Below, piece after piece: positions 24,482 to 32,914 of a DNA stretch of 64,000 nt. The stretch is from NCBI RefSeq assembly GCF_023805255.1, contig NZ_JAMSCK010000001.1:620001-684000 (forward strand), in the 5' to 3' direction. Position numbers and translations under genes: made by a program. Each line of letters begins with the position of its first letter. The first letter of the stretch is position 1. The notes below the pieces were generated by a model. The model was not told the DNA's origin. It ran no database searches and was given only the letters and a program-made list of their open reading frames with translations. The stretch comes from Gramella jeungdoensis. GTDB lineage: Bacteria; Bacteroidota; Bacteroidia; Flavobacteriales; Flavobacteriaceae.

Positions 24482-25494
24482 TTACGATGATTTTTGTTTT
24501 CATACCAGGCAAGGCCTAATACCATGAATATTCCAATAACAATAAAAAATATAGCAAGCCAGGTTTGTGAAATGTCAAATTCAGGCCAGTACCTGTCATA
24601 ATTATCAATTATTTTATTGCCTTCCCGGTCTATTAGAACCTCACCAAGCTCATTAGTCTTGAATATCTTTTCTTTCCATGGCCAGACGACTCCAAGGGAA
24701 CCGGTTATAAAACCTATTATGGTGGCGAAGGTTTCCTTTTTATATTTTTTAAGCACATATCCCAGGAGATGGGAAAGCGAAACAAGGCCGGCGAGAGATC
24801 CGGCGGCGAATACCACTAGTACTTGCAGCATTCTTAGTCTCTCTTCATCGGCCATAAAACTAAAATCCCACAGAAGAATTTCGGCGATGGTGTCGTAAAG
24901 AGCATTAACCGAATCTACCAGTAGAAGCACATAATTTCCTAAAAGAATAAGAATAAAACTTCCGGAGAGTCCGGGGAGCGTCATACCCGATACGCTGATC
25001 ATTCCACATACAAATACAAACCAAAGATTATCATTCTCTCTGGCAGGTTCCAGGAAGCTTATAGCCATTCCGCCAATAATTCCAAGGATAGCGAAGATTA
25101 GTGAATTCCTGTCCCAATCATCAAAATCCTTACTGATATAATAAATAGAACCGATGATCATTCCAAAGAAAGCCGACCACACGTATAATTCGTAATGAAT
25201 AATCAGATAATCGAGGAGTTTTGAAACGCTGAAATAACTAATGAGCATCCCAAGGATTAACAATCCAAGGAACTTGCCGTTTAGATACTGATACAGACTC
25301 CTAAACCTACCCGCAGTGAGGAGTTTCAGGGCTTTAAGATTTACTTTTTGCAGAGAATATATGAACTCCTCATAAAACCCGGCCACAAAGGCCACTACAC
25401 CACCAGAAACTCCGGGAACTTTGTTCGCGGCGCCCATAGCGAGGCCCTTTAATACAAGGAGGATCTTATCAGTTATGGTTCTAGTCTGCTGCAT
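24478..25494 (-). CDS. DUF368 membrane protein, polyprenyl-phosphate transporter family (paralog 2)
   Basis: Integral membrane protein, about 338 residues from the ATG at 25494. Conserved segments are GAANKVPGVSGGVVAF (near the start) and LPGLSGSFILILLGNY in the middle, an internal repeat of the family. DUF368 (PopT) proteins were reported as undecaprenyl-phosphate translocases that recycle the lipid carrier of wall synthesis. It overlaps its upstream paralog by 14 bases and aroE by four. An earlier in-frame TTG (25530) would overlap the paralog further and is less likely. Confidence 0.88.
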   Translation of the reverse strand: MQQTRTITDKILLVLKGLAMGAANKVPGVSGGVVAFVAGFYEEFIYSLQKVNLKALKLLTAGRFRSLYQYLNGKFLGLLILGMLISYFSVSKLLDYLIIHYELYVWSAFFGMIIGSIYYISKDFDDWDRNSLIFAILGIIGGMAISFLEPARENDNLWFVFVCGMISVSGMTLPGLSGSFILILLGNYVLLLVDSVNALYDTIAEILLWDFSFMADEERLRMLQVLVVFAAGSLAGLVSLSHLLGYVLKKYKKETFATIIGFITGSLGVVWPWKEKIFKTNELGEVLIDREGNKIIDNYDRYWPEFDISQTWLAIFFIVIGIFMVLGLAWYENKNHRK

Positions 25495-26419
25495 CGGCCG
25501 AATCAGGTTTGTTAGAGGCAAGCATTTCAAGAATGATGATCAGGAAGAAACCAGCGAGCATAAGTAATACCGCATAGGTTGTTTGCGGATCACCATTGAA
25601 GTTCCACGGAAGAACGGACGCCTCCCTTAGAACGACTTCCTTATCACCATATATGGCTGTTTCCAGTACTACTTTCCAGGGCCATATCTTGTTCAGGGAA
25701 CCGGCAATAAAGCCTGTTAATACGGCAAGGGTGATACTGCTATAATGGACAAAAAGCCATTTTAAGATTCGGGAAAAGGTAAGTAAACCGAAAATTGCTC
25801 CAATCCCCACGGTTGCCAGGGTTTTAATATCAAAATCGTGAGCAGCTTCGGTCACAGATTTGTAGGCTCCTAAAAGAACAAGTATAAAAGCCCCGGAAAT
25901 TCCTGGTAAAATCATTGCGCAAACAGCTATGGCACCGGCGAAAAATAGAAACAGGTAGCTCGAATTTGCTGAAAGGGGAGGTAAACTCACTATATAATAA
26001 GCCGTAGCCGCACCAATGGATAGGGCTAGAATAATCTTATAGTTCCATTTAGGGATCTGTTTTGCAACGAACCAGATGCTGGCGAGTACAAGGCCGAAGA
26101 AAAACGACCATATGAGTACAGGGTGGGTGTCCAGCAGGTAATTTGCCAGCCGCATCAGGCTAAAAAGGCTTATCAGGATCCCACAAAAAAGAGCAAGGAT
26201 AAAGTTTCCGTTTAGTTCTTTCCACATAGCTCTAAAACCCTCTTCCTTCCAGATGGAAAACAGGGAAGGTTTCACGCCACTAATGGTAGAAATAAGTTCT
26301 TCGTAAATTCCTGAAATGAAGGCTATGGTTCCTCCCGATACTCCCGGGACAACATCGGCTGCCCCCATGGCCATTCCCTTAAGAGTGACCGTAAGGTAGT
26401 CCAAAAAACTTCGCTGCAT
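25481..26419 (-). CDS. DUF368 membrane protein, polyprenyl-phosphate transporter family (paralog 1)
   Basis: 312 residues with eight or more hydrophobic segments and the same two family motifs: GAADVVPGVSGGTIAF near the N-terminus and LPGISGAFILVLLGAY in the middle. Its 3-prime end overlaps the second DUF368 gene by 14 bases, so the pair is a tandem duplication with coupled translation. Both likely act in the inner membrane on C55-phosphate carriers, by family knowledge. Whether they form a heteromer is not known. Confidence 0.9.
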   Translation of the reverse strand: MQRSFLDYLTVTLKGMAMGAADVVPGVSGGTIAFISGIYEELISTISGVKPSLFSIWKEEGFRAMWKELNGNFILALFCGILISLFSLMRLANYLLDTHPVLIWSFFFGLVLASIWFVAKQIPKWNYKIILALSIGAATAYYIVSLPPLSANSSYLFLFFAGAIAVCAMILPGISGAFILVLLGAYKSVTEAAHDFDIKTLATVGIGAIFGLLTFSRILKWLFVHYSSITLAVLTGFIAGSLNKIWPWKVVLETAIYGDKEVVLREASVLPWNFNGDPQTTYAVLLMLAGFFLIIILEMLASNKPDSADAAD

Positions 26420-26458
26420 CTTCTCTTTTTATGATTTCGCCCAAAGGTAGCAAAATTA

Positions 26459-27856
26459 CTAAGAGAGCTTTACGAAGGAATTTATAATTTGTTTGACGCT
26501 TTTTCTGTTAAAAATATTCGGAAACAGTTCTTCGATAATGATATAATATTCCGAGTCAATTTTCAGGGCGTTGTTCAGGTGAAAATATCCTTTTTCTCCA
26601 TTATTTGTAGAGAAAAATAACCCGGCAAGACGGTATTCGATCTCTGCGGTGTCGGGATAGAATTCAAGAGCCTGCAGCATACTGCTAATGGCAGTTTCAT
26701 ATTCCCCGAGTCCGATAAGGATATCGCAACGTCTTATCCAGGTCTCCAACTCATAATTGCCTAATTCAAGGCTCTTTTTATAGCCATGCTCGGCTTCCTC
26801 AAAGAAATTAAGCCTGTTGTTGATCTTGGCATATCGTTTCCAGTAAAGTACGTTCTCTTCATCAATATTGATGGCTTTATTGATATAATAAAGAGCTTTC
26901 TGAAAATTCAGTTTCTTGATATAAAAATCGGTAATGGCAATCCAGCCTTTATCAAGCAAGGGATCCTCATGCACCGTTTGTTTGTAATTTTTTAAAGCAA
27001 GTTCATCACAGCCAAGCTTTTCAAAGCATTTTCCTATCCTTAAATAAGCAAAAGACGTCGGATCTTCCAGTTCAAGTGTGATATTATAATTTTCTATAGC
27101 CTCGTTATAGCGCTTCAGTTTCTCTAGTACCTTCCCTTTTTCAAGATAAGCACCCACAAACCTGTCGTCACTAATAATGGCAAAATCAAATGCAGCAAGG
27201 GCTTTGTTGTATTCTTTCAGGTCAAAATATTGCTTTCCTACCTGATGCCATGCAACTTCACAATAAGGAAATTTGTTTAGATACATGTTAAGGTATTCAA
27301 TGGCTTCTGTCTTCTGATCAAGAAAATCGAAACAGTACATCACATTGTATAATGCAGAATAGTCCTCTTCATCGGCTTCAAGGCATTTCATGAAGCTATA
27401 TTTGGCATTTTCAAAATCCTCAAGAAAAAGATATTCCATTCCTATAAGGGAGAATATTTCAGCATCTTCCAAAGTGATCTCCAATGCGGCCTCCAGCATT
27501 TTTATGGCTTCCTGATGCATATCCCTTTTAGAGTATATCTGTGCTTTCTGGATATAGATCTCTTCATTGGAAGCTTCCAGGTCTTTTAATTCGTTCAAAA
27601 TTCCATCAGCGAGATCCAGTTTATCCTCAAAAACAAGGATCTCCACTTTGAACAACTTTAAGTTTACAGAAGTGGGATGCTGGGCAAGGCCCATTTTTAC
27701 GGCTTTCTTGGCTAGTGAAATCTTTCCGTTCTCCAGGTAATGATGTATTATATTCTCAAATTCGTTGGAATCAAAGAACAAAACATCGTTGGTTTTCAGC
27801 ATAGATTCGAAGCGGGCAAGTGAGAAATTATCTTCTTCGTTATGGCTTAACTGCAT
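26459..27856 (-). CDS. Tetratricopeptide-repeat protein
   Basis: A 465-residue soluble protein without signal peptide, made almost wholly of TPR units from about residue 50 to 440 (for example ALAAFDFAIISDDRF, AIENYNITLELEDP, ALYYINKAINIDEEN). It is probably a protein-interaction scaffold. No enzymatic domain is seen. It has the same orientation as the DUF368-aroE genes, with a 39-base gap, so it may head that operon. I recognize the architecture, not a specific named protein. Confidence 0.85.
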   Translation of the reverse strand: MQLSHNEEDNFSLARFESMLKTNDVLFFDSNEFENIIHHYLENGKISLAKKAVKMGLAQHPTSVNLKLFKVEILVFEDKLDLADGILNELKDLEASNEEIYIQKAQIYSKRDMHQEAIKMLEAALEITLEDAEIFSLIGMEYLFLEDFENAKYSFMKCLEADEEDYSALYNVMYCFDFLDQKTEAIEYLNMYLNKFPYCEVAWHQVGKQYFDLKEYNKALAAFDFAIISDDRFVGAYLEKGKVLEKLKRYNEAIENYNITLELEDPTSFAYLRIGKCFEKLGCDELALKNYKQTVHEDPLLDKGWIAITDFYIKKLNFQKALYYINKAINIDEENVLYWKRYAKINNRLNFFEEAEHGYKKSLELGNYELETWIRRCDILIGLGEYETAISSMLQALEFYPDTAEIEYRLAGLFFSTNNGEKGYFHLNNALKIDSEYYIIIEELFPNIFNRKSVKQIINSFVKLS

Positions 27857-27947
27857 AAGAGACGGATTTAGGGATTTCTACTGAACTAAAGTTATAAATG
27901 ATTGAAAGCGATTTGGGAAAAGTGTTATATTGTTGTTAACAAATTAA

Positions 27948-29144
27948 TTAACACCCGGCCATCTCCTCTTTTATATTATCCAGTATGTCAATAATAATGC
28001 CACAACCTTTCACTATTTCTTCGTCAGAAATGATTAGTGGCGGAGTGATGCGCACAGCCCGTTTTTCGTATAATAACCAGAAGAGGATGAGCTGATTCTC
28101 TTTGGCTTCAAGGACCAGACGGTCGGCAATTTCTGCAGATTTTAGAATGATAGCCAGCATAAGTCCTTTCCCACGGACTTCTTCTATTAAAGAATGATGT
28201 AAGAGTTTTCTGAATAATTTTTCCTTCTGGAGGGATTCCTGCATCAGGTTTGTTTCGGTGATCTCCTGAAGTGTAGCCATGGCACCGGCGGCTATAAGCG
28301 GATTTCCACCAAAAGTGGTAATATGGCCAAGTTTAGGATTGTCCGTCAAAAGGTCCATAAGTTCTTCTGAAGCTGAAAATGCTCCGATTGGCAGGCCTCC
28401 CCCCATACCTTTGCCCATCGCTACTATATCAGGGACTACATCAAAATTCTCAAAACCGAATAGTTTACCTGTTCTTCCAAAGCCTGGTTGGATCTCATCA
28501 AGTATAAGCAATGCTCCAACCTCTTCACATCGGGCCTTTACTTTTTTTAAATAATCATTTTCAGGCATGATAAAACCTGCTCCTCCCTGAATGGTTTCCA
28601 GCACTACGGCTGCAGTCCTGTCAGTGATTTTTGAAAGATCCCCTTCGTTGTTGAATTCAATGAAAGAAATATCTCCCAGCAGGGGGCGGAATGGTTTTAC
28701 TCTTTCCTCATAGTCCATAAGGCTCAAGGATCCCATGGTATTTCCATGATATGCCTTTTTTGCCGCAATGATCTCAGTTCTTCCAGTCGCCCTTCTGGCA
28801 AGTTTCATAGAGCCTTCAATGGCTTCGGTTCCCGAATTTACCAGGTAGGTCTTGTTTAGTGGGTCTGGTAATTTTTCAGCCAGCAACTTTGTCAGGTCTA
28901 CCGCCGGTTTTTGTGCGTATTCGCCGTAAACCATCACGTGCAGGTACTTTTCAGCCTGTTCCCTGATAGCTTTAACCACTCTTGGATGGGAGTGGCCCAG
29001 GCTGCATGCCGAAACTCCCGCAACAAAATCCATATGCTTTTTTCCGTCGGTAGTAATAACATAACATCCTTTTGCATGTGAAACTTCCAGGGCCAGGGGG
29101 TGAGGAGTGGTTTGAGCCTGATATTTTAAAAAATCTTCCTTCAA
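27948..29144 (-). CDS. Class III PLP-dependent aminotransferase (acetylornithine/ornithine aminotransferase type)
   Basis: 398 residues. Visible motifs: NSGTEAIEGSMKLARRATGR (cofactor phosphate loop), KKAYHGNTMGSLS, LILDEIQPGFGRTGKLF and the PLP lysine in AMGKGMGGGLPIGAF. The substrate cannot be fixed; acetylornithine, ornithine, 4-aminobutyrate or other omega-amino substrates are possible. No arginine-pathway genes are near. It begins one base before the OstA-like stop, so the two are cotranscribed. Confidence 0.88.
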   Translation of the reverse strand: MKEDFLKYQAQTTPHPLALEVSHAKGCYVITTDGKKHMDFVAGVSACSLGHSHPRVVKAIREQAEKYLHVMVYGEYAQKPAVDLTKLLAEKLPDPLNKTYLVNSGTEAIEGSMKLARRATGRTEIIAAKKAYHGNTMGSLSLMDYEERVKPFRPLLGDISFIEFNNEGDLSKITDRTAAVVLETIQGGAGFIMPENDYLKKVKARCEEVGALLILDEIQPGFGRTGKLFGFENFDVVPDIVAMGKGMGGGLPIGAFSASEELMDLLTDNPKLGHITTFGGNPLIAAGAMATLQEITETNLMQESLQKEKLFRKLLHHSLIEEVRGKGLMLAIILKSAEIADRLVLEAKENQLILFWLLYEKRAVRITPPLIISDEEIVKGCGIIIDILDNIKEEMAGC

Positions 29145-29145
29145 A

Positions 29146-30948
29146 TTATTGATCCTTCTTTTTGGTATTTCCGGCTTCCTTTAATTCCTGAATATCCTTT
29201 TTCAGGCTATCCTTGCTTTTCTCCGGTTTCAGGCTGTCCCTGATCTTTTCAGTTTTGAATTTCAGACTGTCGGCATCCCGGTTCTTCAATATATCTGGTT
29301 TAAGCCTGGAATTTTCATTGAGTAGTAAGTCATCCTCTTCTCTTTCTTCAAAGAATTCATCAGGTTCATCCGGCAGCGGTATTCCCTGGATCTTAATTAG
29401 TTCAGGTTCCGGCTGGCCTTCAAACAGTCCCTCTTTACTCGTAATTCGTTCTTCGCCCCGCCAGTTAAAGCCTTTCAATTCCCGGGCATTGGGAGGGAAG
29501 TCGGCTTCAGGAGTGAGTTTTCCGTCTATCTGGTTATAATAATAGATGTCCTGTATCTCTCTATCCTGGAATAATATCCTGATAGAACTGGCAAGTGCTT
29601 TATTGATGCCTATAAGGTCATCATTATCATTTCGCATGTAATTGAGCGTTTCGGTATTCTTATCTATGATGACTTCGTATAGCTCATTGTCGCGAAAATA
29701 TCCCGTCAGAATTTTTCCTTTTACCTGGTTAAAGCCTTCAATACTGTCTTTTTGAATAAGAAAAGCATTGTCAAAAACCAGTAAAGAATCCAGCTGTTCA
29801 GTTTTGGTATTACTCATCAGGTGAATACTGTCTCCGGTCATCTGATTTTCGCCCGACCATAACACCGGCTTCTTTTGTCCTCCGTCCTGATTGAGATTGA
29901 TAAGTTTAGTAAGCCCTGATTCCTGATTTGAATAAATGGAATCACTACGTCCGCTCATATTGCTCTTGAAGATCCTCACATCATAAAAGCCTCTGATAAC
30001 GCGCTTATCGGGTTTCCCGGTAATCATAATGGTATCGCTATGAATGAAAAGGGAATCTTTATCCTGAAGGCTGGCGGCCAGTGCTCTTTTGGTTATAAAT
30101 ACTGAATCTTTATCTCTGAAGACTTCCGCATAATGACCGGTTACCCGGCTATCGTTAATCGTGTCTATTACCCTGATGTTATTCGTGGCTGAAGCAAAAC
30201 TGTTCTCTCGATTAAAATAAAGACTGTCTCCCTTAAGGATACGGTTGTCATAATTTATCTGTGAATTCTTAACAAAATAGCCATTATCGGCACGGGTATC
30301 GTAGAATCCCCGCTCACAATAGACCGTACTGGTTTCACTTTTTATGGTAGAAGGCCCATAAAGATAGGCGTGGCCCGATTCTGAATAAAAGTCCAGCTGT
30401 TCAGAATTGATGGTATATTCAGGGTTGGTCACTACCACATCATTGATAAAGCTGTATTTATCCTCTTCCATAAAATAGCGCCCAATCTGGCTGGTAAGCA
30501 CACTGGCGGTATCGGTAACTTTTCCTCCGCTTCTGTAATAGGCCTGCTGTTTTATTCGGTCAAAGAACAGACTGTCGGTTTCGAGAGTGGTTTGAGGCCG
30601 TTTCATAGAAACATTTCCGCTGGCAAAGGCAAATTCAGTGTTTCCGTTGTATTCAGCATAATTACTGGTCATACTTACACTGTCACCCTGCTTCATCCTG
30701 ATATTTCCGTAAGCCTTGAAGAAATTAGCCTCTTTATAGAAAACGGCATTGTCACACCATACCTCTATACCATCGTGATCAAAATACACCTGATTATCCA
30801 CTTTACTCAGAATAAGGGCTCCGGGATAGCGTTCCTCATTTTTGAGGGTCCTGTCAGAATCGTAATTGATCTCCTGTGATTCCTGAGCGAATGTCATTAA
30901 AGGAAAGGCGAAGACAAAAATAAATAAAGGAAAATACTGTTTAAACAA
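29146..30948 (-). CDS. OstA/LptA-like exported protein
   Basis: Lipopolysaccharide-transport-related periplasmic protein. A signal peptide (FKQYFPLFIFVFAFPLMTFAQ) precedes an OstA-like beta-jellyroll region (about 25-190: QVYFDHDGIEVWCDNAVFY, KAYGNIRMKQGDSV, FASGNVSMKRPQTT) and more strands of the same type to residue 500, then a charged tail (about 540-600). At 600 residues it is far longer than E. coli LptA (185), as is usual in Bacteroidetes. The only plausible start is a TTG at 30948; a stop lies five codons upstream and no ATG precedes the signal sequence. Confidence 0.85.
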   Translation of the reverse strand: MFKQYFPLFIFVFAFPLMTFAQESQEINYDSDRTLKNEERYPGALILSKVDNQVYFDHDGIEVWCDNAVFYKEANFFKAYGNIRMKQGDSVSMTSNYAEYNGNTEFAFASGNVSMKRPQTTLETDSLFFDRIKQQAYYRSGGKVTDTASVLTSQIGRYFMEEDKYSFINDVVVTNPEYTINSEQLDFYSESGHAYLYGPSTIKSETSTVYCERGFYDTRADNGYFVKNSQINYDNRILKGDSLYFNRENSFASATNNIRVIDTINDSRVTGHYAEVFRDKDSVFITKRALAASLQDKDSLFIHSDTIMITGKPDKRVIRGFYDVRIFKSNMSGRSDSIYSNQESGLTKLINLNQDGGQKKPVLWSGENQMTGDSIHLMSNTKTEQLDSLLVFDNAFLIQKDSIEGFNQVKGKILTGYFRDNELYEVIIDKNTETLNYMRNDNDDLIGINKALASSIRILFQDREIQDIYYYNQIDGKLTPEADFPPNARELKGFNWRGEERITSKEGLFEGQPEPELIKIQGIPLPDEPDEFFEEREEDDLLLNENSRLKPDILKNRDADSLKFKTEKIRDSLKPEKSKDSLKKDIQELKEAGNTKKKDQ

Positions 30949-30961
30949 GCTTATTTTTTTT

Positions 30962-30969
30962 CAAAAGTA
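30962..30969 (-). promoter_or_regulatory. -7 promoter element for the OstA-like gene
   Basis: On the reverse strand, TACTTTTG (30969-30962) matches TAnnTTTG exactly, 14 bases before the TTG start at 30948. The implied leader is very short. No clear TTG lies at the ideal -33 spacing. Confidence 0.5.
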
Positions 30970-31173
30970 CACAAAAATCCATTGATCTGATCAGGTGTTT
31001 CGAGCCGAATAGACCTTAAGAACTCAAAAAATTCATCTTAAATAAAAATTAATTATTGTCTGTAATGCCTAAAGCTTTCCCAATATCACTGGCTTTAAGA
31101 TAAGCTTAACTATTGTTAAAAAACCAGAACCTCTTCTCGTCCGTATGTTTCTATGAAACTAAAATCTTAGATT

Positions 31174-31962
31174 ATGAAAAAACCCTTAGTGAAGGTTGAT
31201 GTGGTTGAAGCATCTTCCAAAAATTCAAAAATGAATTCCCGAAGGAAATTCTTAAAGCTCGGTGGACTGGGATTGGCCGGTTCAGGTTTTTTACTGTATT
31301 CATGTAGTGAAGATGATTTGTTTAATCCAGGAGGAGAAGTAGGGGGAGAAAATCCTATGCCAGATCCCGATCCAGATTCAGAAGTATTTGACCTTGGAAG
31401 CGGAGATGTAGGAATCCTTAATTATGCTTATGCCCTTGAACAGCTGGAAGCAGCCTTCTATACCCAGGTGCGAGCTGGAGCTTATTATTCGGGAGCATCT
31501 GATGAAGAAAAACAAATCTTCGACGATTTATATAACCATGAAGTAATTCATAGGGATTTCTTTAAGGCCGCAATTACTGCCGCTGCTGGAGAAGAAAATA
31601 CTCTGCCAGATCTTGAATTCGATGTTTCCTCCATAGATTTTGATGACAGGACATCGGTTCTTGAAACAGCAAAATTGCTGGAAGATACCGGAGTGGGTGC
31701 ATACAATGGCGCCGGAGACCGAATTGCAAGTGCCACCTATCTTACCCTTGCTGGTAAGATTGTTTCTGTAGAGGCCAGACACGCTTCAGCGATCAGATCT
31801 TTGATTAATCCTGAATCGGCTGATTTTGCCGGGGATGATGTAATAGATGAAAACGGATTGGACCTGGCTTACGATCCGGGTACGGTGCTTTCCGATGCAG
31901 GTGGATTCATTACTACCGAATTTACTGCTAACAATCTACCGGAACCAATGACAGGATCCTAA
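31174..31962 (+). CDS. Exported ferritin-like protein, probable Tat lipoprotein
   Basis: Ferritin-like four-helix protein of the dessication-associated (Ferritin_2) type. The N-terminus has a twin-arginine signal (SRRKFLKLGGLGLAG) followed by lipobox-like LYSC, so it is probably exported folded by Tat and lipidated. The helix bundle (about 80-235) has metal-type motifs EQLEAAFY, NHEVIHRDFF and VEARHASAIR. The 262 residues use the ATG at 31174; an internal ATG at 31231 starts right at the Tat motif and is an alternative. It pairs with the next gene (31-base gap). Function unknown; iron or oxidative stress is possible. Confidence 0.85.
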   Translation: MKKPLVKVDVVEASSKNSKMNSRRKFLKLGGLGLAGSGFLLYSCSEDDLFNPGGEVGGENPMPDPDPDSEVFDLGSGDVGILNYAYALEQLEAAFYTQVRAGAYYSGASDEEKQIFDDLYNHEVIHRDFFKAAITAAAGEENTLPDLEFDVSSIDFDDRTSVLETAKLLEDTGVGAYNGAGDRIASATYLTLAGKIVSVEARHASAIRSLINPESADFAGDDVIDENGLDLAYDPGTVLSDAGGFITTEFTANNLPEPMTGS

Positions 31963-31993
31963 TCTATATCTATTAACCTGAAAAAAATATATT

Positions 31994-32845
31994 ATGAGTA
32001 TTATAAAATTATTGGATGATTTTACATCCGAAAAATTAACCACTAAATCTACTTCCAGACGGGAAATGTTTAATACCCTTTCCTCTTTTGGAAAAAAAGC
32101 TGCGATGGCTGCCGTACCTTTTGGTCTGGCTTCTAATAAGATGAATGCAGCGACCATGTTCCAGGAAAACTCTGCAGTAGATGCTTTACAACTTGCGCTG
32201 ACACTGGAGTATCTGGAAGCTGAATTTTACATTAAGGCATTAGACTCAGGAGTATTGAGTGGATATTCCAGAGCAGAGACAGCCTACATGCAAATTTCCA
32301 AACATGAATCTGCACATGTTGATTTTCTTAAAGCAGGTTTAGAGGGAGCCGGGGTTACTCCGGTTGAAAAACCAACATTTGATTTCACTGCCGATGGAGC
32401 TTTTGATCCGTTCAATGAAAATGGAATAGGTCAGGAGACCGCTTATGCCCAATTGCTGGCTTTAGCCCAGGCTTTTGAAGATACAGGAGTTAGAGCTTAT
32501 AAAGGACAGGCCGGAAATCTTATGAACACGCCATTTCTGGAACCAGCCCTTCAGATCCATTCTGTAGAGGCACGTCATGCTTCAGAAATAAGAAGAATAC
32601 GCGGACTTGATGGCTGGATCACCGGAAGTATGCGAGGCGATGGTATGCCCGAAGCAACTCAGGCCGTATATAATGGCGAAGAGAATGTGACCCAGGGAGG
32701 AGTGGACCTTACAGGTTTAACTTATGCTAATGATATTGTAGGTGACCTAAATGCAGCAGTCACACAGGCTTTTGATGAGCCCATTACGGCTGAAACAGCA
32801 GTTGCTATCGCAAGTCTCTTTATTGTAGAAGATAGCAGTATGTAG
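31994..32845 (+). CDS. Second exported ferritin-like protein
   Basis: Same family as the preceding gene: ALTLEYLEAEFY, SKHESAHVDFL and VEARHASEIRR repeat the conserved glutamate/histidine pattern. A Tat-like signal (TSRREMF, then a hydrophobic KAAMAAVPFGLA) lies near residues 20-45, without a lipobox, so it may be a soluble periplasmic partner of the lipidated first protein. 283 residues. The pair is followed by a strong terminator. Confidence 0.85.
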   Translation: MSIIKLLDDFTSEKLTTKSTSRREMFNTLSSFGKKAAMAAVPFGLASNKMNAATMFQENSAVDALQLALTLEYLEAEFYIKALDSGVLSGYSRAETAYMQISKHESAHVDFLKAGLEGAGVTPVEKPTFDFTADGAFDPFNENGIGQETAYAQLLALAQAFEDTGVRAYKGQAGNLMNTPFLEPALQIHSVEARHASEIRRIRGLDGWITGSMRGDGMPEATQAVYNGEENVTQGGVDLTGLTYANDIVGDLNAAVTQAFDEPITAETAVAIASLFIVEDSSM

Positions 32846-32877
32846 GATATTATTGAAAAAGAGAAGTTATCCTAATG

Positions 32878-32911
32878 AAAAAAGCCCCACGCTACATCGT
32901 GGGGCTTTTTA
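32878..32911. terminator. Bidirectional terminator between the ferritin-like genes and purA
   Basis: GCCCCACG (32884-32891), six-base loop, CGTGGGGC (32898-32905), with A run before and T run after, so it can stop transcription from both sides. Confidence 0.9.
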
Positions 32912-32914
32912 ATT

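Noticed and set aside
31113-31151. TTG and TATGTTTC as the promoter of the ferritin-like genes
   Set aside because: 28-base spacing and a mismatched -7 word; an alternative sigma factor may be used, but I see no clear site.
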